This document shows, piece after piece, positions 56,184-64,000 of a DNA stretch of 64,000 nt. The notes under the pieces are model-generated. The model saw only the letters and a list, made by a program, of their open reading frames with translations, was not told the DNA's origin and made no database searches. Source of the DNA: Solimonas fluminis (GTDB taxonomy: Bacteria > Pseudomonadota > Gammaproteobacteria > Nevskiales > Nevskiaceae); assembly GCF_002930645.1 (NCBI RefSeq), contig NZ_PSNW01000001.1, positions 1 to 64,000 on the forward strand. Reading direction: 5' to 3'. The first letter of the stretch is position 1. The number at the start of each line of letters is the position of its first letter. Made by a program: the position numbers and the translations under genes.

Positions 56184-57454
56184 GCCTGCTGATCCGCGGC
56201 GCCCGCGTGCTGGACCCCGCCTCGGGCTTCGACGGCATCGCCGAACTCGGCATCCGCGACGGCCTGATCGATCACCTCGGCAGCGGCGCCCCCGCCGGGG
56301 CCTACGAGGAGACCCTGGACGCCGCCGGCCTGTGGCTGATGCCCGGCCTGCTGGACCTGGCGGCGCGCCTGCGCGAGCCCGGCCAGACCCACAAGGCCAG
56401 CTTCCGCAGCGAGATTCCCGCGGCCTTCGCCTCCGGCGTCACCGGCATCGTGCTGCCGCCCGATACCAGCCCGGCGATCGACTCGCCGGCCATCGTCAAC
56501 CGCATCCACCGCAGCGCCCAGGCCGCCGGCCCGCTCAACGTCCACGTGCTCGGCGCCCTGACCAAGGGCCTGGCCGGCGAGGCCCTGAGCGAGATGGGCG
56601 CCCTGAAGCAGGCCGGCTGCGTCGGCCTGGGCAACGCCTACGCGCCCCTGGCCAATTCCCTGATCGCGCGCCGCGCCCTGGAGTACGCCAACGGCCTGGG
56701 ACTGACGGTCCACGTCTTCGCCCAGGACCCGGCCCTGTCCAACGGCGGCTGCGTGCATGAAGGCCCGGTCGGCACCCGCCTGGGCCTGGCGCCGATCCCG
56801 GCCGCCGCCGAGGTGGCCGCGCTGCGCTTCTGGATCTCGCTGGTGGAGGATACCGGCGCCAGCATCCACATCGGCCGGCTGTCCACCGCCAAGGGCGCGG
56901 GCCTGGTGGACTCGGCCCAGCGCCGCGGGCTGCCGGTGACCGCCGACGTGGCGGTGCACCAGCTGTTCCTGACCGACGAGGACGTGGACGGCTTCAACGC
57001 CCAGTGCCACGTGATCCCGCCGCTGCGATCGGCCGAGGACCGCGATGCCCTGCGCGATGCCGTGCGGCGCGGCGTCATCGGCGCCATCTGCTCGGATCAC
57101 CAGCCGCACGAAGCCGACGCCAAGACCAACCCCTTCCCGCAAACCGAGCCGGGCATCTCCGGGCTGGAAAGCCTGCTGCCGCTGGCGCTGCGCTTCGCCT
57201 CCGAAACCGGCATGGCGCCGCTGGACCTGGCCGCCCGCCTCAGCAGCGGCCCGGCCGCGGTGATCGACGCGGATGCCGGCAGCCTCGCCGCCGGCCGGCC
57301 GGCAGACCTTTTGCTGGTGGATTCGCAGGCGCGCTGGCGGCTGCAGGCCGCGGCGCTGCGCAGCGCGGGCCGCAACACGGCCTTCGACGGCAGCGAGATG
57401 CATGGCCGCGTGGTCCGCACCCTGATCCGGGGCCAGACGGTGTTTTCCGCCTGA
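56180..57454 (+). CDS. pyrC': Non-catalytic dihydroorotase homologue PyrC'
   Basis: 424 residues. Dihydroorotase fold but metal ligands lost: the usual HxH-Arg segment reads [15 protein letters not shown], and the lysine region reads [13 protein letters not shown] without the carboxylated Lys. The [12 protein letters not shown] aspartate loop remains. In Pseudomonas such a protein is required as a structural partner of PyrB. The catalytic enzyme is the gene at 15513. Confidence 0.92.
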   Translation: MSLLIRGARVLDPASGFDGIAELGIRDGLIDHLGSGAPAGAYEETLDAAGLWLMPGLLDLAARLREPGQTHKASFRSEIPAAFASGVTGIVLPPDTSPAIDSPAIVNRIHRSAQAAGPLNVHVLGALTKGLAGEALSEMGALKQAGCVGLGNAYAPLANSLIARRALEYANGLGLTVHVFAQDPALSNGGCVHEGPVGTRLGLAPIPAAAEVAALRFWISLVEDTGASIHIGRLSTAKGAGLVDSAQRRGLPVTADVAVHQLFLTDEDVDGFNAQCHVIPPLRSAEDRDALRDAVRRGVIGAICSDHQPHEADAKTNPFPQTEPGISGLESLLPLALRFASETGMAPLDLAARLSSGPAAVIDADAGSLAAGRPADLLLVDSQARWRLQAAALRSAGRNTAFDGSEMHGRVVRTLIRGQTVFSA

Positions 57455-57567
57455 AAAAACAGGCGGTAGCCTGTGCCGGGGCTTGGTGTATAGTCTTGAG
57501 CAAACATTTGTACTGACAGAATTCTTTACTTGGGAGGCAGCCCTTTGCGGGCTGATCGAGGAAGCAC

Positions 57568-57933
57568 ATGGCGCGAGTGTTGATCGTTGACGATTCCCCG
57601 ACGGACGTGCAGAACCTCAGGGCGATCCTGCAGAAGGCCGGCCACACGGTGATCGAGGCTTCCAGCGGCCATGATGTGCTGGACCGCGTCAAGCTGGAGC
57701 GCCCCGACATCGTGATCATGGACGTGGTGATGCCGGGCGTGAACGGCTTCCAGGCCACCCGCACGCTGAGCAAGGATGCGGCCACCAGCCATATCCCCAT
57801 CGTCGTCGTCAGCAGCAAGAGCCAGGAAACCGACCGTGTCTGGGCGCTGCGCCAGGGCGCCAAGGAATACATGGTCAAGCCGGTCAAGGAACCCGACCTG
57901 CTCGGCAAGATCAGCGCCCTGCTGGGCGCCTGA
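57568..57933 (+). CDS. pilH: Twitching motility response regulator PilH
   Basis: 121 residues. Receiver domain: MARVLIVDDSPTDVQNLRAI, IVIMDVVMPGVNGFQATRTL (Asp in MDVV), and QETDRVWALRQGAKEYMVKP, closely like PilH. GAGGAAG before the ATG. A TATAGT at 57489-57494 is a possible -10 but has no good -35. Followed by pilJ after 36 bp. Confidence 0.93.
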   Translation: MARVLIVDDSPTDVQNLRAILQKAGHTVIEASSGHDVLDRVKLERPDIVIMDVVMPGVNGFQATRTLSKDAATSHIPIVVVSSKSQETDRVWALRQGAKEYMVKPVKEPDLLGKISALLGA

Positions 57934-57969
57934 GTGCGCCGCCAAACCTAGAAAACTCGGGGGAGAACG

Positions 57970-59991
57970 ATGGCCGAAGAAAAGAACCAGGCCAAGGGCG
58001 CGGCCAGTAGCCGCGAACTGTTGCTGCTGGGGCTCGCCGTGGTGTTCATGGCAGCCGCGATGCTCGGATTCCTGTACGTCCAGTCGACCGAATCCCAGGA
58101 CGAGCAGTGGGTGACGCTGGCACGTTCCATCCCCACCGACGTCAACGAACTGGCACAGATCGGCGAGGAAGCCGCCCGCGGCGTGGCGCCCGACTTCCAG
58201 ACCCTGTCGGCTCGCGCCGACGACCTCGGCACCGTGATCAACGGACTGGCCCAGGGCGACGAGGAAGCCGACATCGAGCCGGCGCCGGCCATCGTGCAGG
58301 CGGAAGTCCAGGCGGTGGCCGAGTCCTGGAAGAAGGCGCATGTCGTGGTGCAGGCGGTGCTCGGCGGCGAAGTGCCGTACAAGCGCGTCGCCAGCAACAT
58401 CTCGATCATCACCGAGGCGATCCATACCTCCGAGGATCCGGCGCAGGACCAGGGCATCTACACGCTGTACGCCGACATGGCCGAACGCCTCGGTGCGCGT
58501 GGCGCCTCCTCCGCCCAGATCTACACCGCCGCCGGGCAGCTGAACCGCCTGGAGCGCATCGCCGCCACCGCCCAGCGCGTGCTGTCGCAGGGCCGCGACG
58601 CCAAGGTTTCCGCCGACGCCCTGCAGCACGAGGTCGACGAGTTCCTGCGCAACAACGCCCTGCTGGGCGACCCCGCCGCGCGCACCGCCGCGGAGCGCTT
58701 CGAGCCGCTGGCGGAGGCGACCAAGGCCATCAATGTCGATGCCGAGGCGATCAACAAGATGCAGCTGGCGTCGGGCCAGATCAAGGGCGCCGCGGCGGAC
58801 GTCATCGCCACCTCCGGCGCGCTGGAGCAGCGCCTGATCGACACGCGCGTCAAGGAAGTGGTGGCGCCGATCCTGATCGGCCTCGCCGGCTTCGCCGCCC
58901 TGGTGCTGATGGTGGGCGCCGCCGTGCTGATGATCATCAACTTCCGCAGCCGCATCCGCTTTGCCGACGACCGCGACGCCCGCCAGCAGCAGGCCATTCT
59001 CGGCCTGCTGGACGAAATCACGAACCTGGCCGACGGCGACCTGACCGTGGACGTGACGGTGACGGAGGACTTCACCGGCGCGATCGCCGACTCCATCAAC
59101 TACACCGTCCAGAACATGCGCAACCTGGTCGGCACGATCAACAGCACCTCGGTGGAGATCGCGGCCTCGGCCGGCGCCACCTCCCAGACCGCGATGCGCA
59201 TGACCGAAGCCTCGGAGCGCCAGGCCCGCGAGATCAACGCGGTGACCAGCACCATCGCTTCCACGGCGCAGTCCATGCAGCAGGTGTCCGCGCGCGCCGA
59301 CCAGCTGGCTCTGCAGGCACAGCAGTCGGTGCAGGTGGCCCACAACGGCGCCCAGACCGTGGGCCGCACGATCCAGGGCATGGCCGCGCTGCGCGAGCAG
59401 ATCCAGGACACCTCCAAGCGCATCAAGCGCCTGGGCGAATCGTCACAGGAAATCGGCAACATCATCGAGTTCATCAACGACATCGCCGAGCAGACCAACA
59501 CGCTGGCGCTGAACGCCTCGATCCAGGCCGCCATGGCCGGCGAAGCGGGCCGCGGCTTCGCGGTGGTTGCCGACGAAGTCCAGCGACTCGCCGAGCGCGC
59601 CGCCACCGCCACGCGCCAGATCGAAAATCTGGTCAAGACGATTCAGGCCGACACCAACGAGGCCATCATCTCGATGGAGCGCTCCACCCAGAACGTGGTG
59701 GTCGGCGCCAAGAGCGCCGAAGAAGCGGGCCAGTCGCTGACCCGCATCGAGTCGTCCTCGCAGGAACTGGCCAAGCTGATCACGGAGATCTCCTCCTCCG
59801 CCCGCAACCAGTCCGGCGCCGCGACCAAGATCGCCGGCACCATGCAGGTCATCCGGGACATCGCCATGCAGACCTCCGGCTCCGCCAGCCAGACGGCCCA
59901 AGCGGTCGGCGAGTTGAACACGCTCTCCGAGAAGCTGCGCGAGTCGGTGTCGGGCTTCAAGCTGCCGGACGAGACGGGGCTGGTGCCGTAA
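57970..59991 (+). CDS. pilJ: Type IV pilus methyl-accepting chemotaxis protein PilJ
   Basis: 673 residues. First helix [20 protein letters not shown] at about 18-38, periplasmic part to about 298 (PilJ type), second helix [20 protein letters not shown], then HAMP-like and methyl-accepting signalling regions. The hairpin tip [20 protein letters not shown] and [19 protein letters not shown] are typical. Signals through PilI to ChpA. GGGGGAGAACG precedes the ATG. No pilK methyltransferase gene follows. Confidence 0.95.
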   Translation: MAEEKNQAKGAASSRELLLLGLAVVFMAAAMLGFLYVQSTESQDEQWVTLARSIPTDVNELAQIGEEAARGVAPDFQTLSARADDLGTVINGLAQGDEEADIEPAPAIVQAEVQAVAESWKKAHVVVQAVLGGEVPYKRVASNISIITEAIHTSEDPAQDQGIYTLYADMAERLGARGASSAQIYTAAGQLNRLERIAATAQRVLSQGRDAKVSADALQHEVDEFLRNNALLGDPAARTAAERFEPLAEATKAINVDAEAINKMQLASGQIKGAAADVIATSGALEQRLIDTRVKEVVAPILIGLAGFAALVLMVGAAVLMIINFRSRIRFADDRDARQQQAILGLLDEITNLADGDLTVDVTVTEDFTGAIADSINYTVQNMRNLVGTINSTSVEIAASAGATSQTAMRMTEASERQAREINAVTSTIASTAQSMQQVSARADQLALQAQQSVQVAHNGAQTVGRTIQGMAALREQIQDTSKRIKRLGESSQEIGNIIEFINDIAEQTNTLALNASIQAAMAGEAGRGFAVVADEVQRLAERAATATRQIENLVKTIQADTNEAIISMERSTQNVVVGAKSAEEAGQSLTRIESSSQELAKLITEISSSARNQSGAATKIAGTMQVIRDIAMQTSGSASQTAQAVGELNTLSEKLRESVSGFKLPDETGLVP

Positions 59992-60013
59992 CCGCCCCAG
60001 CGCTTCAGACAAG

Positions 60014-60035
60014 CCCCGCTTCGGCGGGGTTTTTT
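60014..60035 (+). terminator. Intrinsic terminator after pilJ
   Basis: CCCCGC (60014-60019), TTCG tetraloop, GCGGGG (60024-60029), then six T. Textbook rho-independent terminator. Confidence 0.92.
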
Positions 60036-60041
60036 GTGCTG

Positions 60042-60201
60042 CTTCCTCCCCCGCAGGCGGCGAGGGAGACAAGAGGGGGCGCCATCCATGGCCACACATC
60101 AGCTCGCCCATTGCCCTGCGGGGCATGTTTGGCCTACCTCGGCATGACATTGAGCCATCGCCAAAGCGCGGCGAATCACCCCCGCCTGCGGGAAGAGGGA
60201 G
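60042..60201. mobile_element. MITE/REPIN-like element with terminal inverted repeats
   Basis: About 160 bp without an open frame. Left end 60042-60060 (CTTCCTCCCCCGCAGGCGG) matches the reverse complement of the right end 60182-60201 (CTCCCTCTTCCCGCAGGCGG) apart from a few positions; each end contains the palindrome CCGCnnGCGG. Fills the gap between the pilJ terminator and the CDF gene. Target-site duplication not evident. Confidence 0.5.
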
Positions 60202-60231
60202 CAAAAGCGGGAATCCGCTAAGCTTCGCCCC

Positions 60232-61260
60232 ATGCCGCACGATCACCCCCCACACAAGCCCCACTCCCACGGCCCCGGTCACTCGCACGACCATAGCCAT
60301 GACCGCCCTGGGCACGATCATCACGGGAATGACCACGGGCACTCGCACAGCCATGGCCACGGCGGCCACGGCCATTCCCACGACCGCCCCCACGGCAGCG
60401 AACGGCAGCTGCTGACCGCCTTCGTCCTCACCGCCGGCTTCATGCTGGCCGAGGTCGTCGGCGGCCTGATCTCCGGCTCCCTGGCCCTGATCGCCGACGC
60501 CGGCCACATGCTGACCGACGCCGCCTCGCTGGCGCTGGCCCTGTTCGCCGTGCGCATGAGCCGCCGTCCCTCCGACCGGCGCCGCTCCTACGGCTACGGC
60601 CGCATGCAGGTGCTGGCCGCCTTCGTCAACGGACTGTCCCTGGTGGCCCTGGTGGCCTGGATCGCGGTGGAAGCGGCGATCCGCCTGTTCAAGCCCGTGC
60701 CGGTGCTGGCCGGGCCGATGCTGGTCATCGCCTGCCTGGGCCTGCTGGTGAACCTGGCGGCCTTCTGGATCCTGCACCGGGGCGGGCGCGGCAACCTCAA
60801 TGTGGAAGGTGCCCTGGCCCATGTACTGGGCGACCTGCTGGGCTCGGTCGCGGCGATCGCGGCGGCCCTGGTCATCATGGCCACCGGCTGGACGCCGGTG
60901 GACCCGCTGCTCTCGGTGCTGGTCTGCGGCCTGATCCTGCGCACCGCCCTGCGCATCACCCGCGAGTCCGGCCACATCCTGCTGCAGGGCAGCCCGACCG
61001 AGCTGGACCCGGCCCAGCTGGAACGTGAAATGCGCGAGGCGGTGCCCGGCGTGGCCGGGGTGCACCACGTCCACCTGTGGTCGCTGACCCCGGAGGAACG
61101 CATCATCACCCTGCACGCCGTGCTCGGGCCCGGGGCCGACGGCGACCAGGTAACGGCCGGAATCGGCGATTTCCTGCGCAGCACCCGGGCGATAGGCCAT
61201 GTCACCGTGCAGATCGAGCGCCAGCCCTGCGCCGAACCGGAGCACCGCTGCGCCGGCTGA
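60232..61260 (+). CDS. His-rich cation diffusion facilitator (CzcD/ZitB-like)
   Basis: 342 residues. The first 56 residues hold roughly 25 histidines (HSHGPGHSHDHSHDRPGHDH and similar), a metal-buffering segment. Six helices follow with the zinc-site signatures LIADAGHMLTDAASLALALF and EGALAHVLGDLLGSV (HxxxD pairs), then a cytoplasmic tail with VHHVHLWSLTPEERIITLH. Exports Zn2+ (or Co2+, Cd2+) in exchange for protons. Different subfamily from the CDF at 42.9 kb. Confidence 0.93.
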   Translation: MPHDHPPHKPHSHGPGHSHDHSHDRPGHDHHGNDHGHSHSHGHGGHGHSHDRPHGSERQLLTAFVLTAGFMLAEVVGGLISGSLALIADAGHMLTDAASLALALFAVRMSRRPSDRRRSYGYGRMQVLAAFVNGLSLVALVAWIAVEAAIRLFKPVPVLAGPMLVIACLGLLVNLAAFWILHRGGRGNLNVEGALAHVLGDLLGSVAAIAAALVIMATGWTPVDPLLSVLVCGLILRTALRITRESGHILLQGSPTELDPAQLEREMREAVPGVAGVHHVHLWSLTPEERIITLHAVLGPGADGDQVTAGIGDFLRSTRAIGHVTVQIERQPCAEPEHRCAG

Positions 61261-61315
61261 AGCGCGCGGCCGGTCGGGGTTGGCCGTACCGCCAGGGGCA
61301 TGGCGCCGGCGCAAC

Positions 61316-61344
61316 TTGCCTCCTACCCGCCCCCTCCTTACCAT
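61316..61344 (+). promoter_or_regulatory. Promoter for pckA
   Basis: TTGCCT (61316-61321), 17-bp spacer, TACCAT (61339-61344), leaving a leader of about 80 nt before the ATG at 61433. Confidence 0.5.
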
Positions 61345-61432
61345 TTGCGCTCTTCAACGGCCAGCCTCGCCGTCCACTGCTGATTTTTTGCCCAACTTTT
61401 AGCCCATTTTCTGTCCAGTTTAAGGAAAGTTC

Positions 61433-63088
61433 ATGACCTTTCAGGCCGATCTCGAGAAGCTCTTCGGACTCAAAAACGTCAGTTACAAGTACAACCTGTC
61501 CAAGCCGGAGCTGTTTCACGAAGCCATCGCCAACGACCGCGGCCGCGTCCGCCGCGGCGGTCCGAGCAACGAGCAGAAAGCTTTCCCGACCAAGCTGGGC
61601 GTGAACGGTCCCCTGGTCTACTACACCGACCCCGACTGCACCGGCCGCCGCACCAAGGACACCTACGCGGTGAAGTGGCCCGAGATCGCCGACGAGATCT
61701 GGTTCAAGGCCGACCTCAACCCGTACGACACCGGAAAGTACGAGGCGCTGCTCCAGCGCGTCGTGGCCCACCTGAACGACAAGAAGGCCACGCTGTACGT
61801 GAAGGACCTGTTCATGGGCTCCGATCCGGACTTCGCGGTGCCTTACCGCTTCGTCGGCGAGTACGCCACGCATGCGATGTTCTGCCACAACATGTTCCCC
61901 AAGGACCTGCAGGGCGTGAAGGATGTCGACGCGCGCCGCTGGACCATGCTGAACGTGCCCAGCTTCGTCTGCGAGCCGGAGCGTGACGGCAGCCGTGCCG
62001 AAGCCGCCGTGATCATCGACACGCGCAACAAGATCTGCCTGGTGGCCGGCCGCGCCGACTACTGCGGCGTCAACAAGAAGACCATCTTCACGGTCGGCAA
62101 CTACCTGCTGCCGAAGGAAGGCCGCCTGTCGATGCACTGCTCGGCCAACGTCGGCAAGAACAACGACGCCGCGATCCTGTTCGGCCTTTCCGGCACGGGC
62201 AAGACCACGCTGTCGGCCGACGCCAACCGCCGCCTGATCGGCGACGACGAGACCATCTGGTCCGACAACGGCCTCTGCAACCTGGAAGACGGCTGCTACG
62301 CCAAGCTGATCGACCTGGACAAGCAGAACGAGCCGGTCATCGCCCAGGCCCTGAGCAAGCCGGGCACGATCATCGAGAACGTGCCGCCCCTGCCCGGCAA
62401 GAAGATGGAGGAGTGCCACCCGGACGAGCTGGACCTGTTCGACGGCTCCATCGCCGAGAACACCCGCTTCTCCTATCCGCTGGATGCCAACCCCAACGTC
62501 ATGCCCAATGGCCAGGGCCCGCATCCGAAGACCATCGTGCTGCTGACCGCCGACGCCTTTGGCGTGCTGCCGCCGATCTCGATCCTCGAGCCCAAGGACG
62601 TGATGTACCACTTCGTCTCGGGCTTCACCGCCCGCGTCGCCGGCACGGAAGTCGGCGTCAGCGAGCCGCAGCCGACCTTCTCGGCCTGCTTCGGCGGCCC
62701 CTTCATGGCGCAGAAGCCCAATGTCTACGCCAAGCTGCTGGCCGAGAAGATGCAGCAGCACCAGGCCCGCTGCATCCTGCTGAACACCGGCTGGAGCGGC
62801 GGCGGCGCCACCACCGGCGGAGCCCGCATGAAGCTCAAGGTGACCCGCGCGCTGCTCGACGCGGCCCTGAACGGCGAGCTGGACGGCGTCGAGACCGAGG
62901 TTCACCCGATCCTCAACCTCAAGATGCCCAAGTCCTGCCCGGGCGTCGACTCCGGCATCCTGAACCCTCGCAACACCTGGGCCGACAAGGACGCCTACGA
63001 CGCCACCGCCACGAAGCTGCGCGACATGTTCCGCGACAACTTCAAGAAGAAGGGCTTCGCCGCCTTCGGCATCGAGGAGCGCATCTGA
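61433..63088 (+). CDS. pckA: ATP-dependent phosphoenolpyruvate carboxykinase
   Basis: 551 residues, preceded by AAGGAAAG. Oxaloacetate + ATP to PEP + CO2, first step of gluconeogenesis. Kinase-1a P-loop GLSGTGKTTLSAD identifies the ATP-type enzyme; DDETIWSDNGLCNLEDGCYA is the kinase-2/metal region; LVYYTDPDCTGRRTKDTYAV forms the substrate site. Slightly longer than the usual 530-540 residues. Confidence 0.96.
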   Translation: MTFQADLEKLFGLKNVSYKYNLSKPELFHEAIANDRGRVRRGGPSNEQKAFPTKLGVNGPLVYYTDPDCTGRRTKDTYAVKWPEIADEIWFKADLNPYDTGKYEALLQRVVAHLNDKKATLYVKDLFMGSDPDFAVPYRFVGEYATHAMFCHNMFPKDLQGVKDVDARRWTMLNVPSFVCEPERDGSRAEAAVIIDTRNKICLVAGRADYCGVNKKTIFTVGNYLLPKEGRLSMHCSANVGKNNDAAILFGLSGTGKTTLSADANRRLIGDDETIWSDNGLCNLEDGCYAKLIDLDKQNEPVIAQALSKPGTIIENVPPLPGKKMEECHPDELDLFDGSIAENTRFSYPLDANPNVMPNGQGPHPKTIVLLTADAFGVLPPISILEPKDVMYHFVSGFTARVAGTEVGVSEPQPTFSACFGGPFMAQKPNVYAKLLAEKMQQHQARCILLNTGWSGGGATTGGARMKLKVTRALLDAALNGELDGVETEVHPILNLKMPKSCPGVDSGILNPRNTWADKDAYDATATKLRDMFRDNFKKKGFAAFGIEERI

Positions 63089-63107
63089 GGCTTGCCTCGT
63101 TTCAGCG

Positions 63108-63135
63108 AAAAGGCCGGGCACTGCCCGGCCTTTTT
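63108..63135 (+). terminator. Intrinsic terminator after pckA
   Basis: GGCCGGGC (63112-63119) and GCCCGGCC (63123-63130) pair around ACT, flanked by AAAA and TTTTT; may work in both directions. Confidence 0.9.
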
Positions 63136-63172
63136 GTTTCAGAATACCCCTGTCCGCCCTGACCGCCTGCCC

Positions 63173-64000
63173 ATGAAACTACGCGCCAGCAACATCGCCA
63201 AGCTCAAGGCCCAGTCCTTCGACGTGCTGATCGTCGGCGGCGGCATCAACGGCGCCGTCGCCGCGGCCGCCCTGGCGGCGCGCGGCGTCTCGGTGGCCCT
63301 GATCGACAAGGGCGACTTCGCCGGCTTCACCAGCCAGCAGTCGTCCAATCTGGCCTGGGGTGGCATCAAGTACATGGAGACCTGGGAGTATCCGCTGGTG
63401 CGAGCCCTGTGCATGAGCCGCAACCGGCTGATCCGCAGCTATCCCTCCAATGTGAAGGAAATCCGCTTCTTCACCTCGGTCCAGAAGGGCTTCCGCTGGC
63501 ATCCCTGGATCCTGTGGGCGGGCACCTGGCTGTACTGGCTGATCGGCAACGGCTTCACCCGCGTCCCGTTCCTGCGCACCGTCGCGGCGATCCGCCGCGA
63601 GGAGCCGGTGGTCCGCACCGACTCGCTCAGCGGCGGCTTCGAGTACTCCGACTCCTACCTGCACGACAACGACGCACGCTTCGTCTTCAATTTCATCCGC
63701 TCGGCGCTGAGCCGCGGCTGCATCGCCGCCAACTACGTCGCCTCGGAAGGCTCGCACCGCGAGGGCACCGAGTGGGTCACGCAGCTGCGCGACGTCCGTT
63801 CCGGCGAGAGCTTCCCGGTGCGCAGCAAGGTGCTGGTCAACGCCGCAGGGCCCTTCGTCGACGAGGTCAACGCCAGGGACGGCATCGCCACGCGCCACCG
63901 GCACGTATTCTCCAAGGGCATCCACCTGATCGTGCCGCGCATCACCGACAGCAAGCGCGTGCTGACCTTCTTCGCCGACGACGGGCGCCTGTTCTTCGCC
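63173..64000 (+). CDS. FAD-dependent glycerol-3-phosphate dehydrogenase family protein (3' end beyond window)
   Basis: 276 codons from ATG 63173, open to the right edge. N-terminal dinucleotide fold DVLIVGGGINGAVAAAALAA and LIDKGDFAGFTSQQSSNLAW, then GGIKYMETWEYPLVRALCMS and VNAAGPFVDEVNARDG, which place it in the GlpD/DAO family of membrane-associated glycerol-3-phosphate oxidisers. The middle stretch (FRWHPWILWAGTWLYWLIGN) differs from E. coli GlpD, so substrate is less certain. Confidence 0.82.
   Translation, partial: MKLRASNIAKLKAQSFDVLIVGGGINGAVAAAALAARGVSVALIDKGDFAGFTSQQSSNLAWGGIKYMETWEYPLVRALCMSRNRLIRSYPSNVKEIRFFTSVQKGFRWHPWILWAGTWLYWLIGNGFTRVPFLRTVAAIRREEPVVRTDSLSGGFEYSDSYLHDNDARFVFNFIRSALSRGCIAANYVASEGSHREGTEWVTQLRDVRSGESFPVRSKVLVNAAGPFVDEVNARDGIATRHRHVFSKGIHLIVPRITDSKRVLTFFADDGRLFFA

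Overview
The window comes from a high-GC gammaproteobacterium. The gene order gshB-algH(yqgE)-ruvX-pyrB-pyrC' next to Pil-Chp twitching genes is the arrangement known from Pseudomonas and relatives. A wax-ester-type acyltransferase, a ferrooxidans-type GshA and REP-like GTGGGAGCGGCT repeats would fit the Nevskiales/Xanthomonadales side (Solimonas or Hydrocarboniphaga-like). That placement is inference; no rRNA, tRNA, CRISPR array, phage or transposase was seen.

Layout. 1-13346 (-): most of one giant two-partner-secretion exoprotein gene, at least 4,448 codons, leaving the window at the left edge and carrying two internal in-frame repeat arrays. 13557-15390 (-): a sulfotransferase-like and a SapC-like gene. 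15513-18035 (+): catalytic dihydroorotase, a DUF3303 protein and 3-methyladenine glycosylase I. 18127-24948 (-): urtE-D-C-B-A urea ABC transporter and a porin. 25354-35443 (+): a ten-gene run with a transporter-fused hybrid histidine kinase, a LuxR-type response regulator, a HupE/UreJ permease and ureDABCEFG. 35549-37397: a MerR regulator and cysS. 37716-43788 (-): a lipoprotein peptidase, a secreted hydrolase with a sorting-type tail, a LuxR regulator coupled to a WS/DGAT acyltransferase, and a CDF transporter. 43806-51644 (-): chpC, chpA (2,140 codons), pilI, pilG. 51790-59991 (+): gshA, gshB, yqgE/algH, ruvX, pyrB, pyrC', pilH, pilJ. 60232-64000 (+): a His-rich CDF transporter, pckA and a truncated FAD oxidoreductase of the GlpD family.

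Functional reading. The centre of the window (18-35.5 kb) is a self-contained urea module: outer-membrane porin, high-affinity urea importer, a candidate urea or nitrogen-compound sensor with its response regulator, a nickel permease and a complete urease with accessory proteins. Twin 15-bp direct repeats lie in the intergenic region between the divergent halves and could be the response regulator's operator. The Pil-Chp chemosensory pathway is split into two oppositely oriented blocks around the glutathione and pyrimidine genes. Pyrimidine synthesis shows the paired arrangement of a catalytic PyrC (15.5 kb) and an inactive PyrC' partner of PyrB (56 kb).

The most unusual items are the giant repeat-built exoprotein, the NCS1-transporter/zinc-cluster/histidine-kinase fusion embedded in the urease operon, the twin operator-like repeats, and a 160-bp MITE/REPIN-like element at 60 kb.
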